64,000 bases of DNA, taken from Ridgeia piscesae. Taxonomy: Eukaryota > Annelida > Polychaeta > Sabellida > Siboglinidae. Shown here piece by piece: positions 1 through 12,800 of this stretch. Location of the stretch: contig JAODUO010000133.1 of assembly GCA_025642075.2 (NCBI GenBank), positions 351,001 to 415,000 of the forward strand. The letters run 5' to 3'. The translations under genes were made by a program, and so were the position numbers. Within the stretch, counting starts at the first letter, position 1. The number at the start of each line of letters is the position of its first letter. The notes beneath the pieces are model-generated. The model worked only from the letters and a program-made list of their open reading frames with translations. It was not told where the DNA came from and made no database searches.

Positions 1-1430
1 TTATTAGAAAGTTTTAATTTATATCATCTGACAGGAATACATAATTATAAAAAAATCTTAAAACAAGTATGCACAAATTCACTTTTCTGGATAACACTGC
101 TAACTTTGTTTTGAACTCTTCTTTTGTGGAAACATATCATCCGTCACCATGGCTGTCAAACACCCTATTTGATCGATTGTTTCTACTTGAAAAAGTGACA
201 AATTACAAAACCAGTACAGTTGTTTCCCACAAGCACGAGTTCTTAATGGTGGTTATTACAACAGGACATTTTGCATTGCCTAACAATATCCAGCATTTTC
301 TCTAGTTGATTATCCTCTGTATGTCTAATGACATCCCAAATATGAATAGGGTATGTGTCATTTAATACATATTAGTTTTTATGTGGGGTATGTGTGTGTA
401 AAATAGTTATGACATTGCTTTATTGACTAATACAATGTTACTTTATAATAGGACTGACGTAGACTTGTTCAAATTAGTGTCTTCGCAAGAGTGACACTGT
501 TGGTGGCACTGCAGTCAAGTAACAATTCTTATTTACTCTGCTCATTTCTCCTGTTCAAGGTGTCTGTTTGTGGCCATATTCTCCTGGTCTATCCCATATC
601 CTTTTTTTCTTGTTCAGTGTCTCTGTGCCAGATGGCCTTCTCTTCACCTCTTATCTGGTGTTTCTATAATAAAGCAGTGTTAACAGATATATAAGCGCTA
701 CGTGAGAAAAATATAATAGTTATTAAAATATAATTAATAAAAACAAAATAGTAAAAAATCATCAATACATATATACAATAGATGTATTTTAAAGACTACA
801 TGAAAGTCCTCCAATATATAGTTAAGTAGTAACTACAAGGCAACGTATTTATTACAGGTTCAAGCATTTTTATAACTTGCAATAATATATTTTTCCACAA
901 ACAAAACGTTGAACGAATTTATTGTGAAACTGAGATAATGTGCTAAAAACAGAATTTTTTTAAAAGATAAAATCAATGAAATTATGTAATTTATATAATT
1001 TAAAAAGAGGGTATCCGGAAGTGGGAGACACTGGGAACATTCTGCCTATAGTACATTAGTACATAGTACAGTATCTAATGTATCTACTTGGGCTCGGGAC
1101 TCCGCTTTGGTTGCTCCTTACAACGTTCCCCTGGCGAGAAATGTCACGACCTTCAAACCCTCACAACTGACCACTGTGCTACGAGAAAGGGAGGGAGTAT
1201 CTGCCCCTAAGCCCGGCGTTCCATTGCCGGATGTGACCCTCCATATTGCGAGCATCACGTGATACACCCTTTGCCACTAGGCATCGAATACACATCAGTT
1301 ACAATTATAGTAGCAATTTCCTTTCCTTATATACCATATAGTGTGTGATTGGCGAGATTGTGGTGTCAACTTGTCTTAACTTAAACTGATATAACTATTT
1401 CCAGTGAAGTTATTTGTATTGTAGAAGGGC
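1..1430. other. AT-rich sequence without a supported gene
   Basis: No open frame with recognisable protein similarity and no strong exon signature is visible. The segment about 1021-1300 is more GC-rich than its surroundings and may be an old repeat fragment, but no ends or repeat partner are seen inside the window. Confidence 0.5.
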
Positions 1431-1433
1431 GTT

Positions 1434-2177
1434 AAAACATCGTTTAAATGTTATATTATATCATATGATATATTAAACATGTTAACATGTGAAACTATAA
1501 TTATTCATCCATGCACAGTTATGGATAGGTATGTTTTGCACCAGGCGACGTGAAACCAAGATGGCGCACACATAGTCGCCATTTTGTCCTTTATAAAATG
1601 TAACAAAGAATTACTTTAAAATGTTGATACATAATTCCTATAATTCCATATAACTCAAATTTGTAAACAAGAATACATATAACATAAACATATAATTAAC
1701 AAATGTAGACTAAGACAACTTTAGTTATTTTATTAAAGATATTATCGACACCAATCAGCAGTGATCGTAATTTTGTTTTCCACATGCGTGTTGGCTTAAA
1801 CAGGCAAAAACATCGTTTATATGTTATATTATATCATATGATACATTAAACATGTTAACATGTGAACCTATAATTATTCATCCATGCAGGTTTATGGATA
1901 GGAATGTTTTACAACAGGCGACGTGAAACCAAGATGGCGCACACATCGTCGCCATTTTGTCCTTCATAAAATGTAACAAGGAATTACTTTAAATGTTGAG
2001 ACACAATTCGCATAATTCCACATAACTCAAATTGGTAAACAAGAATACATAAAATAAAATAATAAACATATAACAGATGTAGACTAAGCCAATTTATTTT
2101 ATTTAAGATATTATCAACACCGATCAGCATAGTGATTATAATTTTGTTTTCTACATACGTGTTAGCTTAAACAGGCC
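1434..2177. repeat. 372-bp tandem duplication, two copies
   Basis: Copy 1 runs from about 1434 to 1805 and copy 2 from about 1806 to 2177, joined head to tail. They share the palindromic ATATCATATGATAT segment, the CATGTTAACATG palindrome, a CCAAGATGGCG motif and a facing CGCCATTTTG motif. They also share a closing segment ending in TTAAACAGGC. The copies differ by scattered substitutions and small indels, so this is an old duplication. No coding capacity is seen. Confidence 0.85.
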
Positions 2178-3225
2178 AAAGCACTTGTCCCAACAATGGT
2201 ATTGACTTTAGGGACAAAAACTAGAAATGATCGAAGCTAGGCAACCTTTCTCATCGGAGTAAGCCATGAATTTAAAGATCTTAAAGATAATACGATATCG
2301 GACAGGAAGACAATGCAATGACTAGAAGCCGCACATAACTAATAAAACATGGAGACCTAATCTCAATCATTGCTAAGCAATTCTGAACACATTGCAATTT
2401 TGTGATGCTGTTAAAGGTAAAATTATGGTAGAGGGGATTACAACAGAAACATGCATTGAATCACGAATATGATTATATAACAATAATGGAACGTACGAGC
2501 ATTAGTTGTCTTTCCACCACAAACCATAAACGTTCATACCTTCGAGTAATTGCATCGTCCAATCTGTGCCCGTCCTCGTTGTGTTTCGGCATCTGTTGAT
2601 ATCCCAGTGTCTGCTGACATCTTAAACTGCACCCTGTGTGCAGCTTAGTTGAGACCAACTGTCACACTACATTGAGCGTCAAACGTGCATCTTCTGCTGC
2701 ACTCGACCCCAATCGAACAAACCAAGAAACAGATGAAGTTGGCCTTGCACTGTTAACGGGGAGAACTACATTTTGACCCCAACGATTCCATGCTATTGGT
2801 CGTTGCACCCTTCAGTCATTTGTTAACAGAAATACCTGTCACGTGCAAGTCACCGATATGGCGAAGTTACATGTTGTCAACCCCTGCGTTCTGGCGTAGC
2901 AGCAAGCTATGCCAGGAATGTCCAACACCAATTGACGGATTGCATTGTCTGTGTTAAACTGTGATAATGTCAATGAAGCATGGCAGGTATTACACAATTG
3001 CTTTGTATGACATAAATAGCTTCGACATTCGTGTGAATATGTGCAAATAGCCATGACCGAATCCATGTGCGACTTAATGAGAATGAGAGAATGGGTAAAA
3101 AACGAGTGGCGGGCGAAAACGTGGAGGAAGAGGGGTGTAGACAAGCAGAGAAGAGTGGGAAAGAATAGGGAAAACGGGATAGATATGGTGTGACGCATAG
3201 ACAGAGGAGGGAGGATCGGAGGAAG
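2178..3225. other. Unassigned sequence
   Basis: Open frames here are short and unrecognised. The minus-strand frame that enters from 3198 is an extension of the neighbouring simple repeat. No RNA gene, transposon end or exon could be supported. Confidence 0.45.
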
Positions 3226-3230
3226 ACAGA

Positions 3231-3781
<551 letters not shown>

Positions 3782-4017
3782 TTAATAATTTAAAGTTCAA
3801 GTTTCATTTAGTTGATATCTTAATGGACGTAGCATTATTGGAAAAGTAAACTATATTTTGTCCCGTAACATGCAGCACTGACATAATTGTTTTGGCGTAT
3901 CATGTTTATTGAAATATTACAGATATTGATAGTTGGCCGGGTTTTTATCGAATCTCAAATTTGGAATAACCCGAATACAACTGAGTCTTTGGCAAAATAG
4001 ACATAAGTACTGTCGTT

Positions 4018-4208
4018 ACGCGCACGCGCACGCGCACGCGCACGCGCACGCGCACGCGCACGCGCACGCGCACGCGCACGCGCACGCGCACGCGCACGCG
4101 CACGCGCACGCGCACGCGCACGCGCACGCGCACGCGCACGCGCACGCGCACGCGCACGCGCACGCGCACGCGCACGCGCACGCGCACGCGCACGCGCACG
4201 CGCACGCG
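4018..4208. repeat. (CACGCG)n hexanucleotide microsatellite
   Basis: About 32 near-perfect copies of a six-base unit of strictly alternating purine and pyrimidine, with two CpG per unit. It sits in AT-rich flanks. It is followed by two copies of a 15-base segment, GGTAGACATTGTATT (from about 4208 and 4229). The Ala-His, Arg-Val and Ala-Cys dipeptide frames are repeat shadows. Confidence 0.98.
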
Positions 4209-4259
4209 GTAGACATTGTATTAAAACCGGTAGACATTGTATTGGGTATTGATAGTTAA

Positions 4260-6235
4260 TTAAAGGTGGACCGGGAACATGAGCTCATTCACTACAGGAA
4301 TACACATATAGTGATACATTCGAGAATAAAAAATCAAAATAATAATTAAGAACTTATTAAATGCCCTATCCAAAATAACGCAGAATGTCTGGTGTTGATA
4401 AAATATGAAGTACTTGAAAATAACTGTCGTTGTAGTACAACCACATAACTATTATTAACATACAACATACGCGCATCTTCAGCACTGAACTGCCACGCCC
4501 TGTAGGCTATATACGTTCACTTGCCACGCCCATCTTCCCAACGTATGAAGCATGACATTTTGTTACAATTATGTGTAGCTTAAATCCAAATATAATAACA
4601 TGCAATATCATGTAATACAAGAAACTTAACACATACTTAAAACTAATCATGTAAATGCTACAAAACAATCTTACCAGGCCATTGGTAATAATAATTTACT
4701 CCTCGGTCCCGATACTAGGTGTTGACAGGTCGCTGGCCCAGGACATGTGCCTAACAGGTTGGCCACTTTGTCCATCTGGGCGTGATTTTACACACTAGTG
4801 CCCTCTGGTGACTATGAGTAGTACACGACAACGAGATAGATGACTATCTCTGAGATGCAGATTAGACGACTAGCAAAACAATTAAGCAACACCTATAAGG
4901 TTATATTCCCCTTGTATTATAACCGGATTCACTGTATATAGAATTAGTATATAAAATATTAAATTACTTAATTAATAAACTAAAACTTCGGTTGCGTGTT
5001 TTCTGTAAAATTGAAATTATTCATCCAATGTTTGTGCGATCAAATTACACATTGAACACAATTCATCTACAATGTCAATGAATCGAAATGCAACCGCACA
5101 ATATAATACGCGGTTAAAATAATAAGTTCTTTTTATCAATTCATGCGAATTAACATTGAACAAATTACTATTACAACTAATCGGAATGCGACCGCACATT
5201 ACACGCAGGTAAAATGGTACATTTGTATGAGCTTCACTTGCTTTTCATAAAGGTTTTCTTCAAAATTAGCGACACTACATAAGACGTCTGTTAAAAACAG
5301 CAACAGTTCTCTTGCTGAAAAGAACGCTGGCACACTCCCAAAATTGTCGACATGTTAACAAAAAATTTAAATCTCTGTACACAACTTCCTTTAAGGTTCA
5401 TATAATTATTTAAATATTTACTGGTAATTTTTGCATTTCAGGTGTTTCACGTGTCCGTCCTGTTCGCCGGTGGAATCGCTAAGCTTCGGTTTGCCAGTTG
5501 GTTTATGTATTTTGTGCATACAATGGCGATGGATTTACATATTTGTTAAATCATAACCATTACATTAAGGCTATGAATGTTTGCTCGGCTCAGTGTTCAA
5601 TACTGCATGTCTCCAGGGACTTCATCGACCTGACGTCACTGAGACGCCAGATCAACGAATGGCAACCGAAACATCGGCCCGCGATCTCTGATCGTCCCTC
5701 GCTTCACCTACGGCTACGGCGTGTTGTGGGTCCGATGAACGTCGCTTGAAGCGTCCTTCGCCTTCAGCGACACTATATAGACCCTACGTGCACCGAAACT
5801 GGATCTTTCTCAAAGTCGACAAAGAAGCCGACAGAACAACAAAACGAAATTTCTGTCGGACATCCGCGATACTCCGACAACAAGACGTCAAGTGCGAGAG
5901 ACATGTCGCTTTTGTCATTGACATTGTCATCTGCGTCTGTCAAGACATGCATACGCCGATCGGCCAATGAACGAAACACTTGAGACATTTCTAACAATTA
6001 GTGATGATGACCACGGGAAATTCACTAAGTGATGCCATGATGACGTTCTTTATAGACGTGAACAGAACAGTCACGTCATCGTTTACGTACGTGAACAATG
6101 CTGTCACATGGATTCTGAATGCGTCGTTTCTAACGATCGGTTATGATGGCGATGGGAAATCCATTGTGTTGCCATGATGGCAATTACGTTCTTTGTAGAC
6201 ATGAACATTGATGTTCGTGTCTTTGTTTAGATTTT
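4260..6235. other. Unassigned sequence with a local imperfect duplication
   Basis: A GC-richer patch (about 5560-5960) has medium open frames on both strands, none recognised. About 5988-6100 and 6126-6215 are related. Both contain a TTTCTAAC start, a GATGATGACC/GATGGCGATG segment, GGGAAAT, GCCATGATG and ACGTTCTTT.TAGAC.TGAAC, indicating an old local duplication. No gene is supported. Confidence 0.4.
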
Positions 6236-6329
6236 TTGTTACATCCCCATTCGCATAGTCTACCGAAGGCCCTGTTTGCTTTTGCTTGCCTACTGTCCAC
6301 TTCTCTGTCCATGTTGGCATCAGATGTGG

Positions 6330-6560
6330 GAATGCATCCTAAGCAGCTGAATTTGTGGACTGCTTTCAGTTCTGACTGTTCGATGGAGATGCTGGGTGGA
6401 TGGTACTCTTCTTGTTGCGCTCAATCAATGTCTACAAAGCTGTTGTGCTGACCACTCTCCTGTAAGGTACCGAGTCATATGGATCACCTATCGGCGGCAT
6501 CTGCACCCCATCGAGCGTTACCATCAGCGTGCTATCATTAAACATCCAGGCAAAAACGAG
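6330..6560 (+). pseudogene. Decayed LINE reverse-transcriptase fragment
   Basis: Pieces in two frames read KAVVLTTLL and then WITYRRHLHPIERYHQRAI. These resemble the segment of non-LTR retrotransposon polymerase-3' regions that usually reads like a KVYRAVVL...TLLYG...W..YRRH...LE.FHQR series. The join between the parts needs a frameshift, and a stop lies between them, so it is dead. Neither end of the element can be seen. The family assignment is from memory of the motif and is tentative. Confidence 0.5.
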
Positions 6561-6578
6561 CAAAATTTGAACAGTTTT

Positions 6579-6612
6579 AGCGCCATAGAGCACCGTGTGA
6601 TTATGGCGCTAT
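6579..6612. repeat. Short inverted repeat (AGCGCCATA / TATGGCGCT)
   Basis: Nine-base arms around a loop of about 15 bases, followed by ATATAAATATTG. A tail of the GCGCTATATAA kind is common at the 3' end of SINE-like elements, so this may be a SINE or MITE terminus next to the LINE scrap. Confidence 0.4.
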
Positions 6613-6619
6613 ATAAATA

Positions 6620-8980
6620 TTGTATTTTTGGGGGGGAACCCCGAGATGTCCTTACAAAAGACCAGCCAACTAAAAAATTCTTTTTTATTAAGCAAAACCC
6701 TAATAAACGTCTATGCAAAATTAGACAAATTGATCAACAGTTCCTGATATATAAAAGCTAACGGCGGATGGCACACGCAGAATAATGCCAAAAGTCTGTT
6801 TGGACCTTCAGTCTGAATGACTAAAACTAAATTTCACAATTTTGCACCTAAACACCCACCTCAGTGTGGCAGGACACATATGTACCTAACAAACGTGAAC
6901 TGAACACATATAGACATAACAATTCTAGAGCAATGCAGATGCTTTGATAATTACACCAGAAAATAGAACCCTGCCACATCAATTCTGAAGTTGTAACTGA
7001 AATTTATCAGAAATCACACTTTGATGATAACCTTTGGCAAGTTTAGTAGAAGGTAGTATTCAGGGCTGATGTGTTATTATTAGCAATACATATATTATAT
7101 TATAATTATATATACAGCTTACCGTTTACAAATTCCTATTTCATACATGAAACGTTTGACTATATATTTCAAAATAAACAAATAAATGACAATGGCAAGT
7201 AAGCAGCACTGAACATTTATTTATATAAACACGTGCATTAGTAAGGCATTGCATTTGATCAATTATTATATATTACATTGTACAGAATCCATATAATAAT
7301 AACTTTCACTTCACATTCAAATTGAACTACAAGTCTGTACTGCCAACGTAAACAAACATCTCAAAGTTGAGTTTGATACAAACACATAACATTATTTTAC
7401 AAATTATATACAGACAAGTCATTGAGACAGAACAGAGTTGACTCACTTATAATAAATAATGTCAAATGCTGTCAGCTATGCAAAGGAAACAAAATGTAGA
7501 TACAAAGTAAACACTCTTAGCATGGCAATTACGATCATTTCGGCAACAAAAGTGATCTTACAGTTAATTTTCTGTTGGCATTAGCATGATAGTCATGTAC
7601 ATATTAGAATGGCATACAAGTCTACCAAAAGTCAAAACAACAGATTCACCATCTTAATAAGTAAATGTGGCATATATCACTTATAAGACCATCGCCACAT
7701 TCAAACTGAACTTAAAATCCCATGGTCTGGTTAAAGTGCACAACCACGTCAGTGTAGTTTGGATTTATCTAGATAATCTGCAGACCAGGGGATAACATTG
7801 CAATTAATAGTGTGCCCAGTGAGTACAACTAAATACAAGCATTCAACAGTTCACATATCGAGCAGTTTCAATACAGACACTGCATGCATTCCACGAAAAG
7901 CTTAAATAATTATAGCAACGTTTTGCTGAATATAAATAGTTACATGACACCTAACTAAAAGTTCACCTAAAGCGTGACTTGTGTCATACTAATTACTGCA
8001 GCCTATATTTATATACATAAATATTCATTACATTGCAACACATGTAAAGCTTTACAATGTCTAAAATGATACTCCAGAAGGTTTAATCGTCACTGGAAGA
8101 CAACGTATCCTTTGACAAATAGAGAACTTTATTTATGGATCTTAACAATGGTTCACATGATCCATGCAGTTGTGTCAACTCTGACAATTTACATTATTTC
8201 CAATGACAAAAAGATTACTATTGTTGAACAAATAATATTATTTTACGAAAACTTGAAAAACTATGAATTTATGCTCCTTTTTATGTAAAAAATTCCTTTT
8301 CAATTGTTAGCTCATCACAATTCAGCTTTAATGTGTTCAAATTTGTATAATGTGTGAATAATTTTAATATTATGTGCTATCATCTTAACAAAAAACATGT
8401 ATTATTTAAAACATAGACACTGGAACTGTTAGGCTAATTTAGTTGGGAGGCAGTTGTTTGCTCTTTTCAATTTCATCTTACCTCAATGAAATCCCCAAAA
8501 GGGTCACAGCGACCCTAGGTACATTTCAATTGATTTCCCAGGGACAGCAAACTGTGACATATAATAGGTAATCTACTCAGCGAGACATAGGACATGTAAG
8601 ACTAGATGTCAAGTGTACATAGCAGGCCACAGGGCAGTAGCAGATGTGTGACAAGGTGTAGTTTGTGACAAGGTGTAGTTTGTGGCAGTGATGACAGAGT
8701 ACGACATCGACCAGGGCTGTGTGTCTGATGCAGTTAACAGACAACCTGAAACAAACAATGCTTTATATAAAACTATGTAATTGGGTTTTCAGCAAGTCAA
8801 ACACCAGAGACCACTCACAGATACCATCCGCATACAACATATGAAGAATGTTGGAACCAAGGAAAACTGTTGGACTTGGCGAAAATTGACTTCGATGTGT
8901 TTGAATTATGTGGAGGGCACTGTACATATCACCATTTTTGAAAATTGTCTGATCATAATCTACTGACAGTTAACAAACAG
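6620..8980. other. AT-rich sequence downstream of SCOC; possible 3' UTR
   Basis: No open frame with recognisable similarity. On the minus strand this lies downstream of the SCOC stop codon, so part may be 3' untranslated sequence. TTTATT on the plus strand (AATAAA on minus) occurs at several places, for example near 9036, 8131 and 7217. None can be chosen as the polyadenylation signal without transcripts. Confidence 0.35.
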
Positions 8981-8984
8981 CATC

Positions 8985-9205
8985 TTATACAACACACCTT
9001 TAAGTTAGTTTAAGTCAGTCAAACACGACAGTGAACACTTTATTACAACATACCTTTAAGTTAGTTTAAGTCGGTCAAACACGACAGCGAACACTTTATA
9101 CAACACACCTTTAAGTTAGTTTAAGTCAGTCAAACACAACAGCGAACACTTTATACAACACACCTATAAGTTAGTTGAAGTCGGTCAAACACAACAGGGT
9201 ACCAT
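8985..9205. repeat. Tandem repeat, about 56-bp unit, about four copies
   Basis: Each unit contains ACAACACACCTTTAAGTTAG, then TTTAAGTC.GTCAAACAC.ACAG and GAACACTTTAT. Copies begin near 8989, 9046, 9102 and 9158, and the last is truncated after CAACAGGG. Copies differ by a few substitutions. Confidence 0.9.
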
Positions 9206-9342
9206 CGTAACTGAACATTTCACTTAAGAGAAGTTAACTTATGTAGATTATGTTACAGCATTCAAAATATGAAGACGACTGGGACCAAGGGAAAACATTG
9301 AACTTAATAAGAGAAAACCAACTTTATGTCAATTCAGATGCG

Positions 9343-9344
<2 letters not shown>

Positions 9345-9393
<49 letters not shown>

Positions 9394-9440
9394 TCCACAC
9401 TATGATAAACATATAAATATATATATATATATATATATAT
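9345..9440. repeat. Two (AT)n microsatellites
   Basis: AT dinucleotide runs at about 9345-9389 and 9413-9440, separated by a short AT-rich spacer. Confidence 0.95.
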
Positions 9441-9572
9441 CACATTCTTGAAACATAAATTGTCCACGATATTTGTTACACCGATATTATATAATTACAG
9501 TTCCAGCTGTGATCAAAACCTACCGACCTCATCACTACCTCAAAGACTTCCTCATGGCAGCTGTACTGTGGC

Positions 9573-9715
9573 CTACTTCTTGCTGCCCTTGGGGGAGGTT
9601 GACTGGAAGACACTGCTTGCGGACATGAGGTTCTCGATGTACTGCCCCAGCACCTGGTTCTCTGACTTCAGTTTCAAGTTTTCTTCTTTCACAGAATCCA
9701 CTCGTTGGGACAGAT
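9573..9715 (-). CDS. SCOC: SCOC exon 4 (terminal coding exon)
   Basis: The acceptor is CTTTTGTACACAG with the exon starting AT; the first two bases complete an Asp codon from exon 3. It encodes [16 protein letters not shown] followed by [20 protein letters not shown], then a short variable tail [10 protein letters not shown] before TAG. The stretch up to SSVFQ matches the SCOC signature closely; only the tail diverges, as is normal for the family. Confidence 0.95.
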
Positions 9716-9810
9716 CTGTGTACAAAAGCAGTGTGACGTGCTTTATATGTTTCAGCAAGTTTGGTGGAAGGCCGTACTTAAGTCTGATGTGTTATTATTA
9801 CCATATACAG

Positions 9811-9881
<71 letters not shown>

Positions 9882-12800
9882 ACTTTATAAGTGAAACAAT
9901 GTATTATTCATAAGCAAAACAATTTATTATTCATAAGTGAAAAAAATGATTATACATTTCTGGTGATGGACACCACTTTTAAGACATATCTTGCGAACAC
10001 TAAAATCAGTACAGTGCCACACACAGCATGTTAGGACATTTGAGCAATTTCTTTCACATACGTTTGGTGATTTCTCCATAAAAACCACAACTTATTTGAT
10101 GTTATGTGTACAATTAATTCAAAACAATTCTTGAAATGCTGTTACTGCAATGTCGTTACATCAAATGCAATCTAATCAACAATTTAGCAGCCTGTATACC
10201 TTCCACATATCTATTGTAACATTAACACATGATATTAATTTATACATAAACAAACTAGGAACATTTTGACATTTAGTGGCCGTCTAGTGACCCACCATCA
10301 AGGCTTTATGCAGGACCAAATTATTGCCAGTCACACATATTTTGGTGGACACATGGATGTTAACTGTTAAGCTAGTTTACAAACTTTTAAATGTGTCTGA
10401 TGACCTGAAATGGACTACAAACACACATGTTACACCGTTTTCACTCACTTTCTAGGCATAACTAACAATATCTATGGTTTTGGAAGACCTTTTTTTTTTG
10501 CTCCTTCAGTTTTTTTACCTGTCCACCCATATTTTTACCTGTCCATATTCGTTTTTACCCGTCCAAATGACGGGTGGACGGGTCTCTACATTAAAGCTAT
10601 GCCCACCGTCCAGTGACCCACCGTCCAGTGTGTTCTGCAGGTCCAGGACTTGACTGATGAATCTCTGTTTCTCTTCTTCCTCATCTGGATTTGTGTCCGA
10701 ATCCAAACCTTCAAATTAAAAGGTGTATTTACTGACTACACCTGAATATATATACATATCTGCTTGGGTGTGAACCATGGAATGCAAACAAACATGACAA
10801 TACATCCTGACAAGTTTCATATAGAATGTTTAAGATGGATATTTAAATTCAACATTAGATGACCATAGGGCCTGTAAGTGGGTCACGATACATGGTGAGA
10901 CTCCGCACGACTGGAGCTGATTGGGGACTGGTCACAAGAATAATATTCTAACGATGGATGACAGTTGTAGCTTCCGACTGATGAATACTAGGAAAATCAG
11001 GTTATAAATATCTTGTGTTATTCCTTTCTTATCTTAAATGTCCGATTTAATATTGAGTTTACCACACTATCATAGACACATAGTGATTTACGTAGTGCAG
11101 ATAATCGACACGATTTTAGGCCGCATGTGTCTTACAGGATTTGCATTTTACATTGCTGTACATTGCGGTTTCGATAAGCACTTATATCTGACAAATTGTC
11201 TAAATGCACATAATCATAACACATGTATATGTTTGCCCCAAACAGGTTGTACTGCGCGAAAAATGGCACTCTTCATTATTAGTCAAGATCGCCAAACACA
11301 AGCACCTGCTGCTAATGCCATGGCAACCACCATAATAATCGATTAAAATTCATGATTTCCGAGATCATTGTCACCGGCAAAGTGTTCCAATGCTTCTGTT
11401 TGTAATAGTCCTTCGGACAATATAACTAAAATACGCTATTTGGGAACAGTTCGATTATTACAACTAAAAACAAAACAAAGTCTTATATGTTAACATGGAA
11501 AATATGGACTTCCTGCCCCCAACTGCCCCAGGCCTCGTTTTCGTGCACGAGACTTACACGCCCTATTTGTGACCTCATAAAAATACATTTGGACAAAAAC
11601 AGTGGAGAATGGTTCAGTGTGGAAGTATAAAAAGAAAGTGGACGTGGATTGGGCACTTACTGAGGAAAAAACGACAACACCACTGTGTTCTCCCTCCCAG
11701 TCAGTGCCAGTGCCAGCACCAACATAGGCACTACCTGGGATGGAGAACACGGAGCAAAGAAAAACATATACCCCCGGTACTCATTGACCGAGTGAGATGG
11801 ATATGTCACAGGACAGCCTCGTGGACTACAAGGTCAGTAGTGGAAGTGTCAGGTGATTACACAGATGAACACAGCTGTACTTTCTGCATATAATATCACC
11901 ATTTCAATTATCATTTTTGAATTGAAACGGTGTTCAGATATAGTATAAACTACATATGTATCAGAAAGTAACTAAATACTTGCTGAAGTATTTATAATTA
12001 TATATGACATTAATTAAATGGACATAGCTGTAAATCACACTGCATATGTCTGTGTGATTAATATTTTTGATATTTAAAAAATTACTCTGCCATTTGGCAA
12101 GTGTTTCTGGTCAAGGAAGTCACTGGCACCACTGACCAACAGCACGAAGACAGCTGCACTGACCTGGCTGTGTCTTCGTCATGTTTCCCTGCCCTGCCAA
12201 CCAACTCTATAAGTTGCAGTGGCATGCTACAGTCAGTGTTGTTAAATGTACTGTTGACAGAACAGACCAAAGCACACGGCCAAGTGACACCACCTAGGCA
12301 ACTGCCACACCGAATAATCCTAGTTTACATGATCAAATTTTATGCAGTTAATAGTGCAACACTATCAAATTACTGACAATTTATTTCGACTTGTTTATGG
12401 CGTTAATTTATTTGGGGGGTTGAAAGTTAATTCAGACCAATTATGTTTCACCACTTCTTACAAGGCACACTCGGGCACACTCAGTGCTTGTCCTCTCTAG
12501 ATGACAGTGACAGATGTGATGGCACCTAACAAACTACGTAGAGAAGCATGAATACAAAAACTACATGCAACTAACTCACTTTGTTGGGAGACGCTGTTGA
12601 CCACATCATTGCGCAGTTGTCCGTTTTCAGCTGATCGTGTATCTGTAACCAAAGAAGTGTGTCTGTAACCTAACAAGTGTAACTGTAACCAAACAAGTGT
12701 ATCTGTAACCAAACAAGTGTATCTGTAACCAAACAAGTGTGTATGTAATATAACAAGTGTGTATGTAACCTAACAAGTGTGTCTGTAACCAAACACGTGT

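Noticed and set aside
5746..5997. Overlapping 74-codon frames on both strands
   Set aside because: Both strands are equally open over the same interval and neither resembles a known family, so neither can be preferred.
11038..11346. 102-codon frame within the 670-bp repeat
   Set aside because: The inverted copy at 48875-49212 breaks the frame in a different way, so it is not under coding constraint.
12580..12642. Alternative exon 2 start at GATCAG (about 12630)
   Set aside because: It has no pyrimidine tract and would break the phase-1 join with exon 1, whereas TTGGTTACAG at 12643 keeps frame.
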